A stretch of 64,000 nucleotides of DNA from Bradyrhizobium yuanmingense (GTDB lineage: Bacteria; Pseudomonadota; Alphaproteobacteria; Rhizobiales; Xanthobacteraceae). Under the pieces are notes generated by a model. It did no database searches. It was given only the letters and a program-made list of their open reading frames with translations, and had not been told where the DNA came from. A program made the position numbers and the translations under genes. This document shows positions 24,734 to 33,415 of this stretch, piece by piece (within the stretch, counting starts at the first letter, position 1; every line of letters starts with the position of its first letter). The stretch spans positions 682,001-746,000 of the forward strand of contig NZ_FMAE01000002.1 of assembly GCF_900094575.1 (NCBI RefSeq), in the 5' to 3' direction.

Positions 24734-25948
24734 ATGACCGATCTCAAAACCAGCGATTCCGAATCCGCCGATCTCGAAACATTCCGCAACGATACCCGCG
24801 CCTGGCTAGAAGCCAATTGCCCGCCGGAGATGCGCAAGCCCGCAACGTCCGATGCCGACGTGTTCTGGGGCGGACGCAACGCGAAATTCTCGTCCGAGCC
24901 GCAGCGCATCTGGTTCGAGCGCATGCGCGACAAGGGCTGGACCGTGCCGGATTGGCCGCGGGAATATGGCGGTGGCGGCTTGAGCGCGGCCGAGCACAAG
25001 GTGCTGCGCGCCGAGATGGCGCGGATCGGCGCCCGGCCGCCGCTGTCGAGCTTCGGCATCTGGATGCTCGGGCCGGCGCTCTTGAAGTACGGCAACGAGG
25101 CCCAGAAGAAGGAGCATCTGCCGAAGATCGCCGCGGGCGAGATCCGTTGGTGCCAGGGCTATTCGGAGCCGAACGCCGGTTCCGACCTCGCTTCGCTCCA
25201 GACCCGCGCCGAGAGCGATGGCGACGACTTCATCATCAACGGCCAGAAGATCTGGACTAGTTACGCCAATTACGCCGACTGGATCTTCTGCCTGGTCCGC
25301 ACCGACCCGACCGCAAAGAAGCATGACGGCATCAGCTTCATCCTGTTCGACATGGCCTCGAAGGGCGTCTCGACCAAGCCGATCCTGCTGATCTCGGGCT
25401 ACTCGCCGTTCTGCGAGACCTTCTTCGACAATGTCCGCGTGCCGAAGTCGCATGTCGTCGGCACCATCAACCGCGGCTGGGACGTCGCGAAATATCTGCT
25501 CCAGCACGAGCGCGCGATGATCTCGGGGATGGGCGAGCGCGGCGTCGGCCGGCCGCTCGGCCAGATCGCGGCCGATTCCGTCGGCACCGATGGGCAGGGC
25601 AGGCTCGACGACGCCATGCTGCGCGGTAGAATCGCGACCTTCGACGTCGATGAGGCCGCGCTGGCGGCCTGCGCCGAGCGCGCGGTCGATCTCGCCAAGG
25701 CCGGGCAGGCGCATCCGGCGTTCTCCTCGGCGATGAAATATTACGGCACCGAGCTCAACAAGCGCCGCCACGAGATCCTGATGTCGGCGGGCGGCGTCGA
25801 TGCGCTGGAATGGGAGAGCGAGCGCTCCAGGCAGGGCGCGCGCCCGCGCGCCTGGCTGCGCACCAAGGCCAACTCGATCGAGGGCGGCACGTCCGAGGTC
25901 ATGCTCGGCATCGTCGCCAAGCGCATCCTAGATCTGCCGGGGGCGTGA
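24734..25948 (+). CDS. Acyl-CoA dehydrogenase family protein (first of a pair)
   Basis: FAD enzyme that oxidises acyl-CoA to the 2-enoyl-CoA. 404 residues in the usual order: alpha N-terminal domain, beta domain with CQGYSEPNAGSDLASLQT and INGQKIWTS, and C-terminal alpha domain ending KANSIEGGTSEVMLGIVAKRIL, which includes the conserved EGGTSE flavin-contact segment. It is followed by a second, divergent acyl-CoA dehydrogenase in the same direction, separated by an intergenic repeat. The pair resembles the alpha-beta heteromeric dehydrogenases used for bulky or side-chain substrates. Confidence 0.93.
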   Translation: MTDLKTSDSESADLETFRNDTRAWLEANCPPEMRKPATSDADVFWGGRNAKFSSEPQRIWFERMRDKGWTVPDWPREYGGGGLSAAEHKVLRAEMARIGARPPLSSFGIWMLGPALLKYGNEAQKKEHLPKIAAGEIRWCQGYSEPNAGSDLASLQTRAESDGDDFIINGQKIWTSYANYADWIFCLVRTDPTAKKHDGISFILFDMASKGVSTKPILLISGYSPFCETFFDNVRVPKSHVVGTINRGWDVAKYLLQHERAMISGMGERGVGRPLGQIAADSVGTDGQGRLDDAMLRGRIATFDVDEAALAACAERAVDLAKAGQAHPAFSSAMKYYGTELNKRRHEILMSAGGVDALEWESERSRQGARPRAWLRTKANSIEGGTSEVMLGIVAKRILDLPGA

Positions 25949-25955
25949 GGTTTCC

Positions 25956-26060
25956 GTCATTCCGGGGCGCGACGAAGTCGCGAGCCCGGAATCCATTCAT
26001 CCTCCCCCTCTGCCGCCCGATGGATTCCGGGCCTGCGCCTGCGGCGCATCCCGGAATGAC
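25956..26060. repeat. Palindromic repeat, GTCATTCCGGGGCGCG family
   Basis: Same family as 6114-6221: it begins GTCATTCCGGGGCGCG and ends CCCGGAATGAC, with inner arms CCCGGAATCCAT and ATGGATTCCGGG. It lies in the gap between the two acyl-CoA dehydrogenase genes and so would be transcribed if they form one unit. Confidence 0.85.
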
Positions 26061-26093
26061 GAACCAGATAGATTTCGAATCGGAAACACGCAT

Positions 26094-27233
26094 ATGGCCC
26101 TCGTCCTCACCGAAGAACAATCCATGCTCCGCGACTCCGCGCGCGGGCTGATCAGCGACAAGGCGCCGGTGTCGCACCTGCGCCACTTGCGCGACAGCAA
26201 GGACCCCACCGGCTTCTCCAAGGATCTTTGGCATTCCTTCGCCGAGATGGGGTTTGCCGGCTTGCTCGTGCCGGAAGAGTTCGGTGGCAGCGGTCTCGGT
26301 TTCGTCGAAGCCGGAATTATCATGGAGGAGATCGGCCGCACCTTGATGCCATCGCCCTTCCTCGCGACGTCAGTGGTGGCGGCATCAGTGCTGACCCGCG
26401 GCGGCAATGCCGCGCAGAAATCGGAATATCTGTCGAAGATCGCGAACGGCTCGCTGCTCGCGACGCTCGCGATCGACGAGGGCGCCAAGCATCGCCCGCT
26501 GCAGACCAGCCTCAAGGCTGTGCGCGCCGGCAACGGCTTCAAGCTCTCCGGTGCCAAGGCGCTGGTGATCGACGGTCATGTCGCCGATCTCCTCATCGTC
26601 GCCGCGCGCACCGCGGGCTCTGCCGGCGAACGCGAGGGCCTGACGCTGTTCCTGGTCAACCCCAAGGCCAAGGGCGTTGCGATCGAGCGCACCATCATGG
26701 TCGATGCGCACAATGCGGCGCGGATTGAATTCGCCAATGTCGAGGTCACCGCCGACAGCGTGCTCGGCGAGGTCGACCAGGCGGCTGGCCTGCTCGATGG
26801 CGTGCTCGATATCGGCCGCGGCGCGGTGGCCGCCGAAATGGTCGGCCTCAGCGATGAAGTGTTTGGCCGCACCGTCGAGTATCTGAAGAGCCGCAAGCAA
26901 TTCGGCAAGCTGATCGGCGAATTCCAGGCGCTGCAGCATCGCGCCGCCGAGCTCTACATCGACATCGAGATCACCCGTGCTGCCACCATGAAGGCGCTGC
27001 AGGCACTGGATGCCGACGTCGTCAAGGCCGCACCCGCCGTCGCCGTGGCAAAAGCCCGCGCCGGCACCACCGCCACGCGCGCGGTGCAGGAAGGCGTGCA
27101 GATGCACGGCGGCATGGGCATGACCGACCAGTTCGACATCGGCTTCTTCATGAAGCGCGCCCGTGTCTGCGAGGAGCTGTTCGGCGACGCGAACTACCAC
27201 ACCGAGCAGCTGGCGCGCGCGCGGGGTTATTGA
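26094..27233 (+). CDS. Acyl-CoA dehydrogenase family protein (second of a pair)
   Basis: 379 residues: MALVLTEEQSMLRDSARGL, GFAGLLVPEEFGGSGLGFVE in the N-terminal domain, and a C-terminal domain with KQFGKLIGEFQALQHRAAELY and QMHGGMGMTDQFDIGFFMKR. The EGGTSE-type segment of its neighbour is replaced by QMHGGMG, as in the partner subunits of heteromeric acyl-CoA dehydrogenases. Together with the preceding gene it probably forms one enzyme; the substrate is unknown. Confidence 0.92.
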   Translation: MALVLTEEQSMLRDSARGLISDKAPVSHLRHLRDSKDPTGFSKDLWHSFAEMGFAGLLVPEEFGGSGLGFVEAGIIMEEIGRTLMPSPFLATSVVAASVLTRGGNAAQKSEYLSKIANGSLLATLAIDEGAKHRPLQTSLKAVRAGNGFKLSGAKALVIDGHVADLLIVAARTAGSAGEREGLTLFLVNPKAKGVAIERTIMVDAHNAARIEFANVEVTADSVLGEVDQAAGLLDGVLDIGRGAVAAEMVGLSDEVFGRTVEYLKSRKQFGKLIGEFQALQHRAAELYIDIEITRAATMKALQALDADVVKAAPAVAVAKARAGTTATRAVQEGVQMHGGMGMTDQFDIGFFMKRARVCEELFGDANYHTEQLARARGY

Positions 27234-27240
27234 GATGCTC

Positions 27241-27383
27241 TCGTAGGGTGGGTTAGCACTGCAGAAGCGCGAAGCGCATCTGCAGTGCGTAACCCACCAT
27301 CTTCGTCCGGCAAACGCGGAAGCATGGTGGGTTACGCCGAGCAATTGCGCTTAGCGCAATTGCAAGGCTAACCCACCCTACGA
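27241..27383. repeat. Inverted repeat with 17-bp perfect arms
   Basis: TCGTAGGGTGGGTTAGC (27241-27257) and its exact complement at 27367-27383, with further hairpins inside (GCGCTTAGCGC, and GTAACCCACCAT facing ATGGTGGGTTAC). It lies between convergent genes and fits the dispersed GTAGGGTGGGTTAGC repeats of Bradyrhizobium-type genomes. Confidence 0.85.
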
Positions 27384-27402
27384 CGTTCGCCGGAGACACC
27401 CC

Positions 27403-28443
27403 TTACCGCATCGGCGGTGCGTACTGCACACCGCCTGCGTTCCACAGCTGGTTCATGCCGCGCGGGATCTTCAGCTTCGACTTTTCGCCGATGTTGCGGT
27501 CATACATCTCGCCGTAATTGCCGACGTGGCGGATGATGCGCGCGGCCCAGTCCTTGGTGAGGCCGAGCTGCTCGCCGTAACGGCCTTCGGTGCCGACGAG
27601 GCGCATCACCTCCGGCTTCTTCGACTTCAGGGCCTCGTCGATGTTCTCCGAGGTGACACCGAGCTCCTCGGCGTTGATCATCGCGTAAAGCGTCCACTTC
27701 ACGATCATCATCCAGTCGTCGTCGCGCTGGCGCACCACGGGGGCGAGCGGCTCCTTGGAGATCATGTCCGGCAGGATCATGTGGTCGCCGGGCTTCGTCA
27801 GGTTCAACCTGAGAGCATAGAGCTGAGAAACGTCGGCGGAGAACGTGTCGCACTTGCCGGTGTCGTACGCCTTCACCACGTCGTTGAGGTTATCGAACTT
27901 CACCTCTTCATACTTCATGTTGTTGATGCGGAAGTAATCGGCGACGTTGAGTGTCGTCGTGGTTCCGTTCTGCACGCAGACCTTGCTGTCTGCCAGGTCC
28001 AGCGAGGTCTCCTTGTTGCGCGTGCGCGGCACCATGAAGCCGACGCCGTCGTAATAGGCCACGGCCGGGAAATACAAATCGTAGTCGAGCTCGCGCGCCA
28101 TGCTCCAGGTCGTGTTGCGCGAGAGGATGTCCACCTTGCGGCTCTGCAGCTCCTTGAAACGCTCGTTGGCGTCGAGCGGAACGAACTTCGCCTTGCCGGG
28201 GTCGTTGAAGATCGCAGCGGCCACCGCGCGGCAGAAATCGACGTCGAAGCCGGTCCAGTTACCCTTGTCGTCGGGGATCGAGAAGCCCGGCAGGCCCTTG
28301 TTGACGCCGCACAGCACCTCACCGCGGCGAACCGTGCGCCTCAGGGTGCGGGTGTCGTAAAACTCGTAAATGATCGCGCCGATGGCGACCAGCACGGCGA
28401 TGGCGACCCCGATCAGCAGGCCGCCACGAAAAGTGCGCATCAT
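27403..28443 (-). CDS. Amino-acid ABC transporter substrate-binding protein (AapJ-like)
   Basis: Periplasmic binding protein of the general L-amino-acid (AapJ/BztA) type, 346 residues: VRRGEVLCGVNKGLPGFSIP, GFDVDFCRAVAAAIF, SADVSQLYALR and GNYGEMYDRNIG. The N-terminal hydrophobic stretch (GLLIGVAIAVLVAIGAIIYEF) lacks a clear cleavage site, so the protein may stay anchored. No permease or ATPase genes are beside it in this window; it would either use a transporter encoded elsewhere or serve as a sensor. ATG at 28443. Confidence 0.9.
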   Translation of the reverse strand: MMRTFRGGLLIGVAIAVLVAIGAIIYEFYDTRTLRRTVRRGEVLCGVNKGLPGFSIPDDKGNWTGFDVDFCRAVAAAIFNDPGKAKFVPLDANERFKELQSRKVDILSRNTTWSMARELDYDLYFPAVAYYDGVGFMVPRTRNKETSLDLADSKVCVQNGTTTTLNVADYFRINNMKYEEVKFDNLNDVVKAYDTGKCDTFSADVSQLYALRLNLTKPGDHMILPDMISKEPLAPVVRQRDDDWMMIVKWTLYAMINAEELGVTSENIDEALKSKKPEVMRLVGTEGRYGEQLGLTKDWAARIIRHVGNYGEMYDRNIGEKSKLKIPRGMNQLWNAGGVQYAPPMR

Positions 28444-28504
28444 GTTGCTCTCTCGAAAAATCGGGAAAAGGAATCAGGCGAGGACGGAGTGCATGATCCG
28501 GATC

Positions 28505-28544
28505 CGGACGGCCGCGTTGGCGCAAGGCACGCTGCGGCCGTCCG
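28505..28544. other. Strong hairpin between the L,D-transpeptidase and AapJ-like genes
   Basis: An 11-bp stem (CGGACGGCCGC at 28505-28515 with its complement at 28534-28544) and an 18-base loop, in the leader of the amino-acid binding-protein gene. No T-run follows in the leftward direction, so it is more likely an mRNA-stabilising or leader structure than a classical terminator. Confidence 0.45.
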
Positions 28545-28570
28545 AAGCAATCATGTCGGGATCATGAACC

Positions 28571-29164
28571 TTAGAGCTCGGGCTTCTGCCGGATGACCAC
28601 CTTGGTGCCGACAGGGACGCGATCGTAGAGGTCGGCGACGTCGGCGTTGACCAGGCGGAAGCAGCCCGAGGACACCTTGGTGCCGATCGTGTCGGGTCGG
28701 TTGGTGCCGTGGATGCGGTAGACGGTGGTGCCGAGATACATGGCGCGGGCGCCCAGCGGATTGCCGGGTCCGCCGGCCATGAAGCGCGGCAGATAGGGCT
28801 GGCGCTGGATCATCTCCGGCGGCGGCGTCCAGTCCGGCCACTCCTTCTTGTTGGTGATGGTCACCAGCCCCTGCCACTGGAAACCGTCGCGGCCGACGCC
28901 GATGCCATAGCGGATGGCGCGCCCGCCGGGCTGCACCAGATAGAGGTGACGTTCGGCGGTCGAGACGATGATGGTGCCCGGCGGCTCGGTGGTGCGGAAG
29001 TAGACCACCTGCTTCTGCCATTCCGGCTCGAGCTGGTATCCGTCATCGGCGATCAGGCCCGGCTCGTCGCCGCGGTCCGGCTGCTGGGCGAAGGCGTGCG
29101 GCGTGGACAGGGCCAGTCCCATCGCAGCCACGAAAATCCCGGTCAGGCGACGAAAATTCGTCAT
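28571..29164 (-). CDS. L,D-transpeptidase (YkuD domain)
   Basis: Periplasmic enzyme that makes 3-3 peptidoglycan cross-links or attaches proteins to peptidoglycan. 197 residues with a cleavable signal (FVAAMGLALSTPHAFAQ) and the YkuD domain: STAERHLYLVQPGGRAIRYG, then the catalytic motif with His152 (YRIHGTN) and Cys168 (SSGCFRL). GGAGAG stands before the ATG at 29164. Short and single-domain, like the ErfK/YbiS group in Rhizobiales. Confidence 0.93.
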   Translation of the reverse strand: MTNFRRLTGIFVAAMGLALSTPHAFAQQPDRGDEPGLIADDGYQLEPEWQKQVVYFRTTEPPGTIIVSTAERHLYLVQPGGRAIRYGIGVGRDGFQWQGLVTITNKKEWPDWTPPPEMIQRQPYLPRFMAGGPGNPLGARAMYLGTTVYRIHGTNRPDTIGTKVSSGCFRLVNADVADLYDRVPVGTKVVIRQKPEL

Positions 29165-29352
29165 TTCAAGCTCTCCCCGCTGCCACAGCGCAAATCATTC
29201 GGAACCATCAAACCTGAGGGGCAAGTTCATGGCAAGTTGATGGCGCGCCGTCCTGGCATGTCACGAGAATGCTTTGGTTTTTTGACGGGCTCGGCGCAAT
29301 GCCACGAACAGGGGATGGCGCGAAAAGCATAGGTGGTACCGCAGTGGTGGTC

Positions 29353-29500
29353 CGCTCCCTCCCCCGCTTGCAGGGGAGGGTTGGGGAGAGGGTGCTTCCG
29401 CAATGGGACACTCCCCCAGAGGATAGAACCCTCACCCGCCGCGCGGGACGATGCTCGCATCGCCCGGAACGCGGCGACCTCTCCCGCAAGCGGGAGAGGC
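29353..29500. repeat. Palindromic repeat, CTCCCCCGCAAGCGGGGGAG family
   Basis: Left arm with CTCCCTCCCCCGCTTGCAGG and right arm with CCTCTCCCGCAAGCGGGAGA, separated by an ACCCTCACCC box. Related copies occur at 32031-32165, 40656-40806, 59421-59610 and 62391-62536. It occupies most of the 379-bp gap 29165-29543, which shows no gene. Confidence 0.85.
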
Positions 29501-29543
29501 TTAGATCGAACGTGGTGAGATCGAGGCCGACAATTTGCGCCAG

Positions 29544-30551
29544 CTAAATCTTGTTGCTCTCCGCCGGGATCCCGAGCCGCCGCACGATCTCCGCCGCGAC
29601 GGCGCGGGCTTCGACGCGCGAGCCGATGCGGGGGCTGCGAAACCGCCGCCCCGAATGCAGCCGGATCACCACGATGCAATGCTCGTCCTCGGAGCGGCCG
29701 CGGCGCTCGACCGTGATCGTTTTCACGTCGGGTCCGGCGATGCGGTCGGCGCGCAGGCTGCCGTCGCCCCACAGGCGCTCGACGCGAATATCGTTCGGCC
29801 CGATGATCCAGAACGCGCCAGTCGCAAGGTTGGCATAGCGATAGACGGCGAATGCGGCGATCGCGCCCAGCGGCAGCAGCAGGATATCAACATGGCTCGG
29901 CGAGAGGCCGCGCCACAGCTTGTAAGCATAGGGGGCCGCGGACAAAGCCACCGCGATCAGTGCGACGATGCGGATCTCCCGTGCAGGAAACGCCTCGAGA
30001 GGCTCGCCGAGATGCATCTCGGGATTGCTGGCATCGAGCGGGTTGCTCGGCGCCTCGACATTGGGAACGTCAAAATGCGCCGCGATCCACGCCACGGTGT
30101 CGCGGACATGGGTGACGTCGGAAATCGGCGGCGAGGTCAGCCGCTCGCCCGAGGCCAGGGTGAAGACGAGCTGGAAGCGGGCCTTCACCCGCTTGCTGCC
30201 GGGGACCTGTAGCGCCGTGATCTCGTCCTTGCCGACGAGGCGCGTCCGGAGCTTTCCGAACGGCCGCTGCCGCCCGATCAGGATCTCGTCCGGCGTGATG
30301 ATCCACACCACCGCCGGCGCCATCATGATGCCGACGACGAATCCGGCTCCCACCAGCAGCGCCACCGTCGATATCGTGATTTCCAGGAGGTCCTGCGTGA
30401 ACAGACCCGGCGTGAAGCAGAGCGCAACGGCAGCCGCACAGCCGGCCACGACCAGCCGCTGCGCGATCGAGGAACCTTCACGAAGGCGGATGTCGGTGCT
30501 GGTGGTCGCGTCCATTGCGGGCGGCTGATTGCGTCGATTGCGAAACTCCAC
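29544..30551 (-). CDS. Membrane protein with two PH-like segments, function unknown
   Basis: About 335 residues from a GTG at 30551 (CGGAG upstream); ATG 30515 and TTG 30587 are alternatives. Two hydrophobic helix pairs (about residues 35-85 and 190-230) are each followed by a similar beta-rich segment: WIITPDEILIGRQRPFGKLR and WIIGPNDIRVERLWGDGSLR, with later GERLTSPPISD and GRRFRSPRIGS. The protein therefore looks like an internal duplication of a membrane hairpin plus a PH-like domain, as in bacterial bPH/YdbS-type proteins, although not confidently that family. No functional context. Confidence 0.65.
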   Translation of the reverse strand: MEFRNRRNQPPAMDATTSTDIRLREGSSIAQRLVVAGCAAAVALCFTPGLFTQDLLEITISTVALLVGAGFVVGIMMAPAVVWIITPDEILIGRQRPFGKLRTRLVGKDEITALQVPGSKRVKARFQLVFTLASGERLTSPPISDVTHVRDTVAWIAAHFDVPNVEAPSNPLDASNPEMHLGEPLEAFPAREIRIVALIAVALSAAPYAYKLWRGLSPSHVDILLLPLGAIAAFAVYRYANLATGAFWIIGPNDIRVERLWGDGSLRADRIAGPDVKTITVERRGRSEDEHCIVVIRLHSGRRFRSPRIGSRVEARAVAAEIVRRLGIPAESNKI

Positions 30552-30618
30552 GGACGGCTCCGTGGTGTCAAGCAACAAGGGCGACAATTGAAGCCCGCCG
30601 CGCGATGACCGTGCAGCG

Positions 30619-31182
30619 TCAGCTGCTCGCGTTCAGCAGCTTGGCCACCGTGCGATCGATCTCGTCATAGCTGCCTTCGCCGGCGTGCTGGAACACGATC
30701 TTGCCGCTCTGGTCGACGATGTATTGCGCCGGCCAATATTGATTGCGATAGGCGTTCCAGGTCTTGGACTCATTGTCCTGCGCCACCGGATAGGTGATGC
30801 CATGGCGCTTCAGCGCGGCCTGCACGTTGGCGGCGGAGCGCTCGAACGGGAATTCCGGCGTGTGCACGCCGACCACGACGAGGCCTCGATCCCGGTACTT
30901 GGCGTAGAGGCCGGTGACATGCGGCAGCGTGTTGACGCAGTTGACGCAGCCATAGGTCCAGAAATTGACCAGCACGACCTTGCCGCGGAGATCGGCGATA
31001 TGAAGCGGCTTCGAGTTGAACCAGTTGGTGATGCCGGTGAAGTCGGGCGCGGCCTGCTGGTTCGCGGCGGCGGTGACGACAGGCGCGGCGCGTGCGGCCT
31101 CGTCGCAGATGCCGGGGATCACGGCGCCGGTCACTGTGATGCCGATCAGTGCAGCAGACATTGCGAGCAGCTTGAGAGTCAT
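30619..31182 (-). CDS. Thioredoxin-like (TlpA/DipZ C-terminal type) exported protein
   Basis: 187 residues with a signal peptide and a thioredoxin fold: GKVVLVNFWTYGCVNCVNTL has the CVNC redox pair (Cys79, Cys82), followed by VGVHTPEFPFERSAANV and WPAQYIVDQSGKIVFQHAGE. The TYGCVNC pattern is that of the thioredoxin domain of DipZ/DsbD-like proteins. It directly follows a ccdA-like gene (32-bp gap), so the pair looks like a split DipZ: CcdA passes electrons across the membrane and this protein uses them to reduce periplasmic disulfides. ATG at 31182. Confidence 0.9.
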   Translation of the reverse strand: MTLKLLAMSAALIGITVTGAVIPGICDEAARAAPVVTAAANQQAAPDFTGITNWFNSKPLHIADLRGKVVLVNFWTYGCVNCVNTLPHVTGLYAKYRDRGLVVVGVHTPEFPFERSAANVQAALKRHGITYPVAQDNESKTWNAYRNQYWPAQYIVDQSGKIVFQHAGEGSYDEIDRTVAKLLNASS

Positions 31183-31214
31183 GGAAAGTGTCCTCCGGTG
31201 AAGATGAGGTGGGA

Positions 31215-31913
31215 TCACAGGCCGATCTGGCCGGTGGGGTAGAAGCCGGTGAGCCACGCCACAATCAGCGTGTCGTATTGAAAATAGGCGGCGACCGCGA
31301 AGCCGATCACGACGACGCCAAAGCCCTGCTGCAGCCGCGGTGAGATCCGGGCCAAGCTGCGTACGCGCGTGGTCGCGGCCTGTCCGCCATAGGCTATTCC
31401 CAGCATCGGGATCGCAGCGCCAATGGCATAGGCGACCAGCAGCGTGCCGGCCCAGGCAACGTTCTTCGACGTCGCCACCAGCGTCAGGATCGAGCCGAGC
31501 ACGGGCCCTGCGCAGGGCGTCCAGACCAGTCCCAAGGTGGTGCCGAGGATCAGCCCACCGAGTGCGCCGTCGCGCTGCGTAGCGCCGATGTTGCCGAGAT
31601 CGAGCCAGCCGTTGATCCGGATCGACAGCCATTCGAACGGCGCCGGCCACAGCATCAACAGGCCGAAGCCGAGCAGCAGGACCGCTGCCGCCTCGCGCAG
31701 CACGTTCGGATCGAAATCGAAGGCCCGCGTGATCGCGCCGAGCGCCAGCGCGACCATCGAGAAGGAAAAGACGAAGCCGAGCGCGATCATCGCGGGTCGC
31801 AGATGCCCCGCGCGCCCGATCGAGGCGCCGAGCAGGATCGGCAACATCGGCAGCGTGCAGGGCGCGGCGATGGTGAGGATGCCGGCGAGGAGAGCAAAGA
31901 GCAGGTCGAGCAT
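31215..31913 (-). CDS. ccdA: CcdA-type cytochrome c biogenesis / thiol transport protein
   Basis: Six-helix membrane protein of 232 residues that carries reducing equivalents from cytoplasmic thioredoxin to periplasmic partners. The two conserved cysteines are in TIAAPCTLPMLPILLG (Cys19) and TLGLVWTPCAGPVLGS. It is upstream of, and probably co-transcribed with, the exported thioredoxin-like gene. Confidence 0.9.
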   Translation of the reverse strand: MLDLLFALLAGILTIAAPCTLPMLPILLGASIGRAGHLRPAMIALGFVFSFSMVALALGAITRAFDFDPNVLREAAAVLLLGFGLLMLWPAPFEWLSIRINGWLDLGNIGATQRDGALGGLILGTTLGLVWTPCAGPVLGSILTLVATSKNVAWAGTLLVAYAIGAAIPMLGIAYGGQAATTRVRSLARISPRLQQGFGVVVIGFAVAAYFQYDTLIVAWLTGFYPTGQIGL

Positions 31914-32030
31914 GAGGCACTCGTGAGGGAGGTCACGAGGGCTGTTCGCGTGCGGTGGGGCGGTCGTTACGCAGCGTCACGGCTTCGTGACGGGGGCTGT
32001 TGCTTTGCAGAGCACGGTGGCCGCGGGCTC

Positions 32031-32165
32031 CCGCTTCTCCCGCTTGCCGGAGAGGCCGGCGCACTCGCAGAGTGCGGCGGGTGAGGGTTCTTTCCTCTGG
32101 GGGGAGTGCCCCGTTGCGGAAACACCCTCTCCCCAGCCCTCCCCCGCAAGCGGGGGAGGGAGCGC
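32031..32165. repeat. Palindromic repeat, CTCCCCCGCAAGCGGGGGAG family
   Basis: Same family as 29353-29500; the right half reads CAGCCCTCCCCCGCAAGCGG and continues into GGGAGGG. It lies upstream of ccdA in the 483-bp gap 31914-32396. Apart from this repeat and the terminator at 32197 the gap shows no gene. Confidence 0.85.
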
Positions 32166-32196
32166 ACCGACCGCGGAGCCGGCAACCACTCAGGCC

Positions 32197-32236
32197 CAAA
32201 TAAAAACGACCCGGACGGGGCATCGTCCGGGTCGCT
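32197..32236 (-). terminator. Rho-independent terminator downstream of the ECF sigma gene
   Basis: Ten-base stem CGACCCGGAC (32207-32216) with GTCCGGGTCG (32225-32234). In the leftward direction the stem is followed by TTTTTATTT. It lies about 160 bp beyond the sigma-factor stop. Confidence 0.8.
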
Positions 32237-32396
32237 GGAGGTCTTGGGAGGTTTAACGAAACCGTATGGAGCTTTATAGAAGGGAAGTTTTTCCGCCTGA
32301 TGTTGTCGTTTGTTTCAATTGTTTCGTCAGTGGTAACGCTTCCGTGTCCGGGGAGAGGGCCAAAACGGAGATCCTATCCCCTTGAAAACATTGTTG

Positions 32397-33008
32397 TTAA
32401 GCGGCGAAACGGTCGACGCCGGCGCCCTTAAGCAAATCGGCGAGTTGCTTGCGCGCATAGAACATCCGCGTCTTCACCGTGCTCTGGGGGATGCCGATGA
32501 TCTGGCCGACCTCCTCCACCGACTTCTCGTGGTAATAGACGAGGTTGATGATCTCCCGATGCGCCGGCGACAGCTTCTGCACGCAGGCGCGCAGGATGGC
32601 GCTGGTGTCGCTGCGGTCGAGCGAGGTCTCCGGCGTGTCGCAACCATCAGGGATCTGACGCACGTCCTCCTGATCGATGTCCTCAAAGCGGCGCTGGCGC
32701 ATCGCGGTCAGCGCCTTGAAGCGGGCGATCGAGAGCAGCCAGGTGGACACCTGCGAGCGGCCCTGGAATTGGCCGGCGGTCCGCCACACGTCCAGAAACA
32801 CCTGGCTGACCAGATCTTCCGCCGTGGTGGCGTCGCGCACGATGCGCAGGATGAATCGGTACACCCGTACATTGTGCCGGCAGTAAAGGATGTGCATGGC
32901 CGTCCGGTTGCCGTCGGCAATGCTTGCGAGGAGCATGTCGTCCGAGGTCGCCTGAGCGGCAATGATGCTCTGGCTGGCTTGGGCGTTGATGGCAATGACG
33001 TTCGGCAT
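32397..33008 (-). CDS. ECF-type RNA polymerase sigma factor
   Basis: 203 residues with sigma-2 (YRFILRIVRDATTAEDLVSQ, DVWRTAGQFQGRSQVSTWLL) and sigma-4 (LSPAHREIINLVYYHEKSVE, then IIGIPQSTVKTRMFYARKQL) regions. An N-terminal extension of about 25 residues precedes region 2. No anti-sigma factor, NepR or PhyR gene is next to it, so how it is controlled is not evident here; it may be regulated transcriptionally. The group within the ECF sigma family was not assigned. Confidence 0.92.
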   Translation of the reverse strand: MPNVIAINAQASQSIIAAQATSDDMLLASIADGNRTAMHILYCRHNVRVYRFILRIVRDATTAEDLVSQVFLDVWRTAGQFQGRSQVSTWLLSIARFKALTAMRQRRFEDIDQEDVRQIPDGCDTPETSLDRSDTSAILRACVQKLSPAHREIINLVYYHEKSVEEVGQIIGIPQSTVKTRMFYARKQLADLLKGAGVDRFAA

Positions 33009-33301
33009 GGACTTGGCTCCCCGTAGCGCCGCAACCGAGCGGCGTTTCCTTGGGTCAAAGTGTTAATGAGCCAACGTTTCGGGACGTCTGCACGAAAAGC
33101 GGAAAATGGTTTCGTGCGCCGTCAAATTGTTTCGCCGGACAGGGTGCGACGAAACATTCGGGGCAAAAAACCTTGTGATTTCAACGTACGGAAAATACGG
33201 GGTGGGGATTCGGGGCCGGACGGGCGCGCCGCGGAACGAATTTAGGGGGATTGCGTTTGGTCGCGCCGCACCTACCGCTGTCGTCCCGGGGGCGATAATC
33301 T
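33009..33301. other. Upstream region of the ECF sigma gene
   Basis: Relatively A/T-rich for this genome, with CGAAACATTCGGGGCAAAAA and several GTTTCG/CGAAAC half-sites facing each other. Probably promoter DNA for the sigma gene; no specific -35/-10 pair could be fixed and no CDS is supported. Confidence 0.4.
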
Positions 33302-33391
33302 CGTAGCCCGGATGAAGCGCAGCGAAATCCGGGGCAACTCCATCCGCGGCTACAGCACCCCCGGATTGCGCTGTGCTCCATCCGGGCTACG
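33302..33391. repeat. REP-like repeat (CGTAGCCCGGATG family)
   Basis: Begins CGTAGCCCGGATGAAGCGCA and ends with the complementary CATCCGGGCTACG, with inner arms around the AATCCGGGG/CCCCCGGATT boxes. This is one of the commonest dispersed palindromes in proteobacterial genomes of this type. It separates the ECF gene from the signalling operon. Confidence 0.85.
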
Positions 33392-33415
33392 GCAGAGCGG
33401 GTTGTGCCGCTCGCC

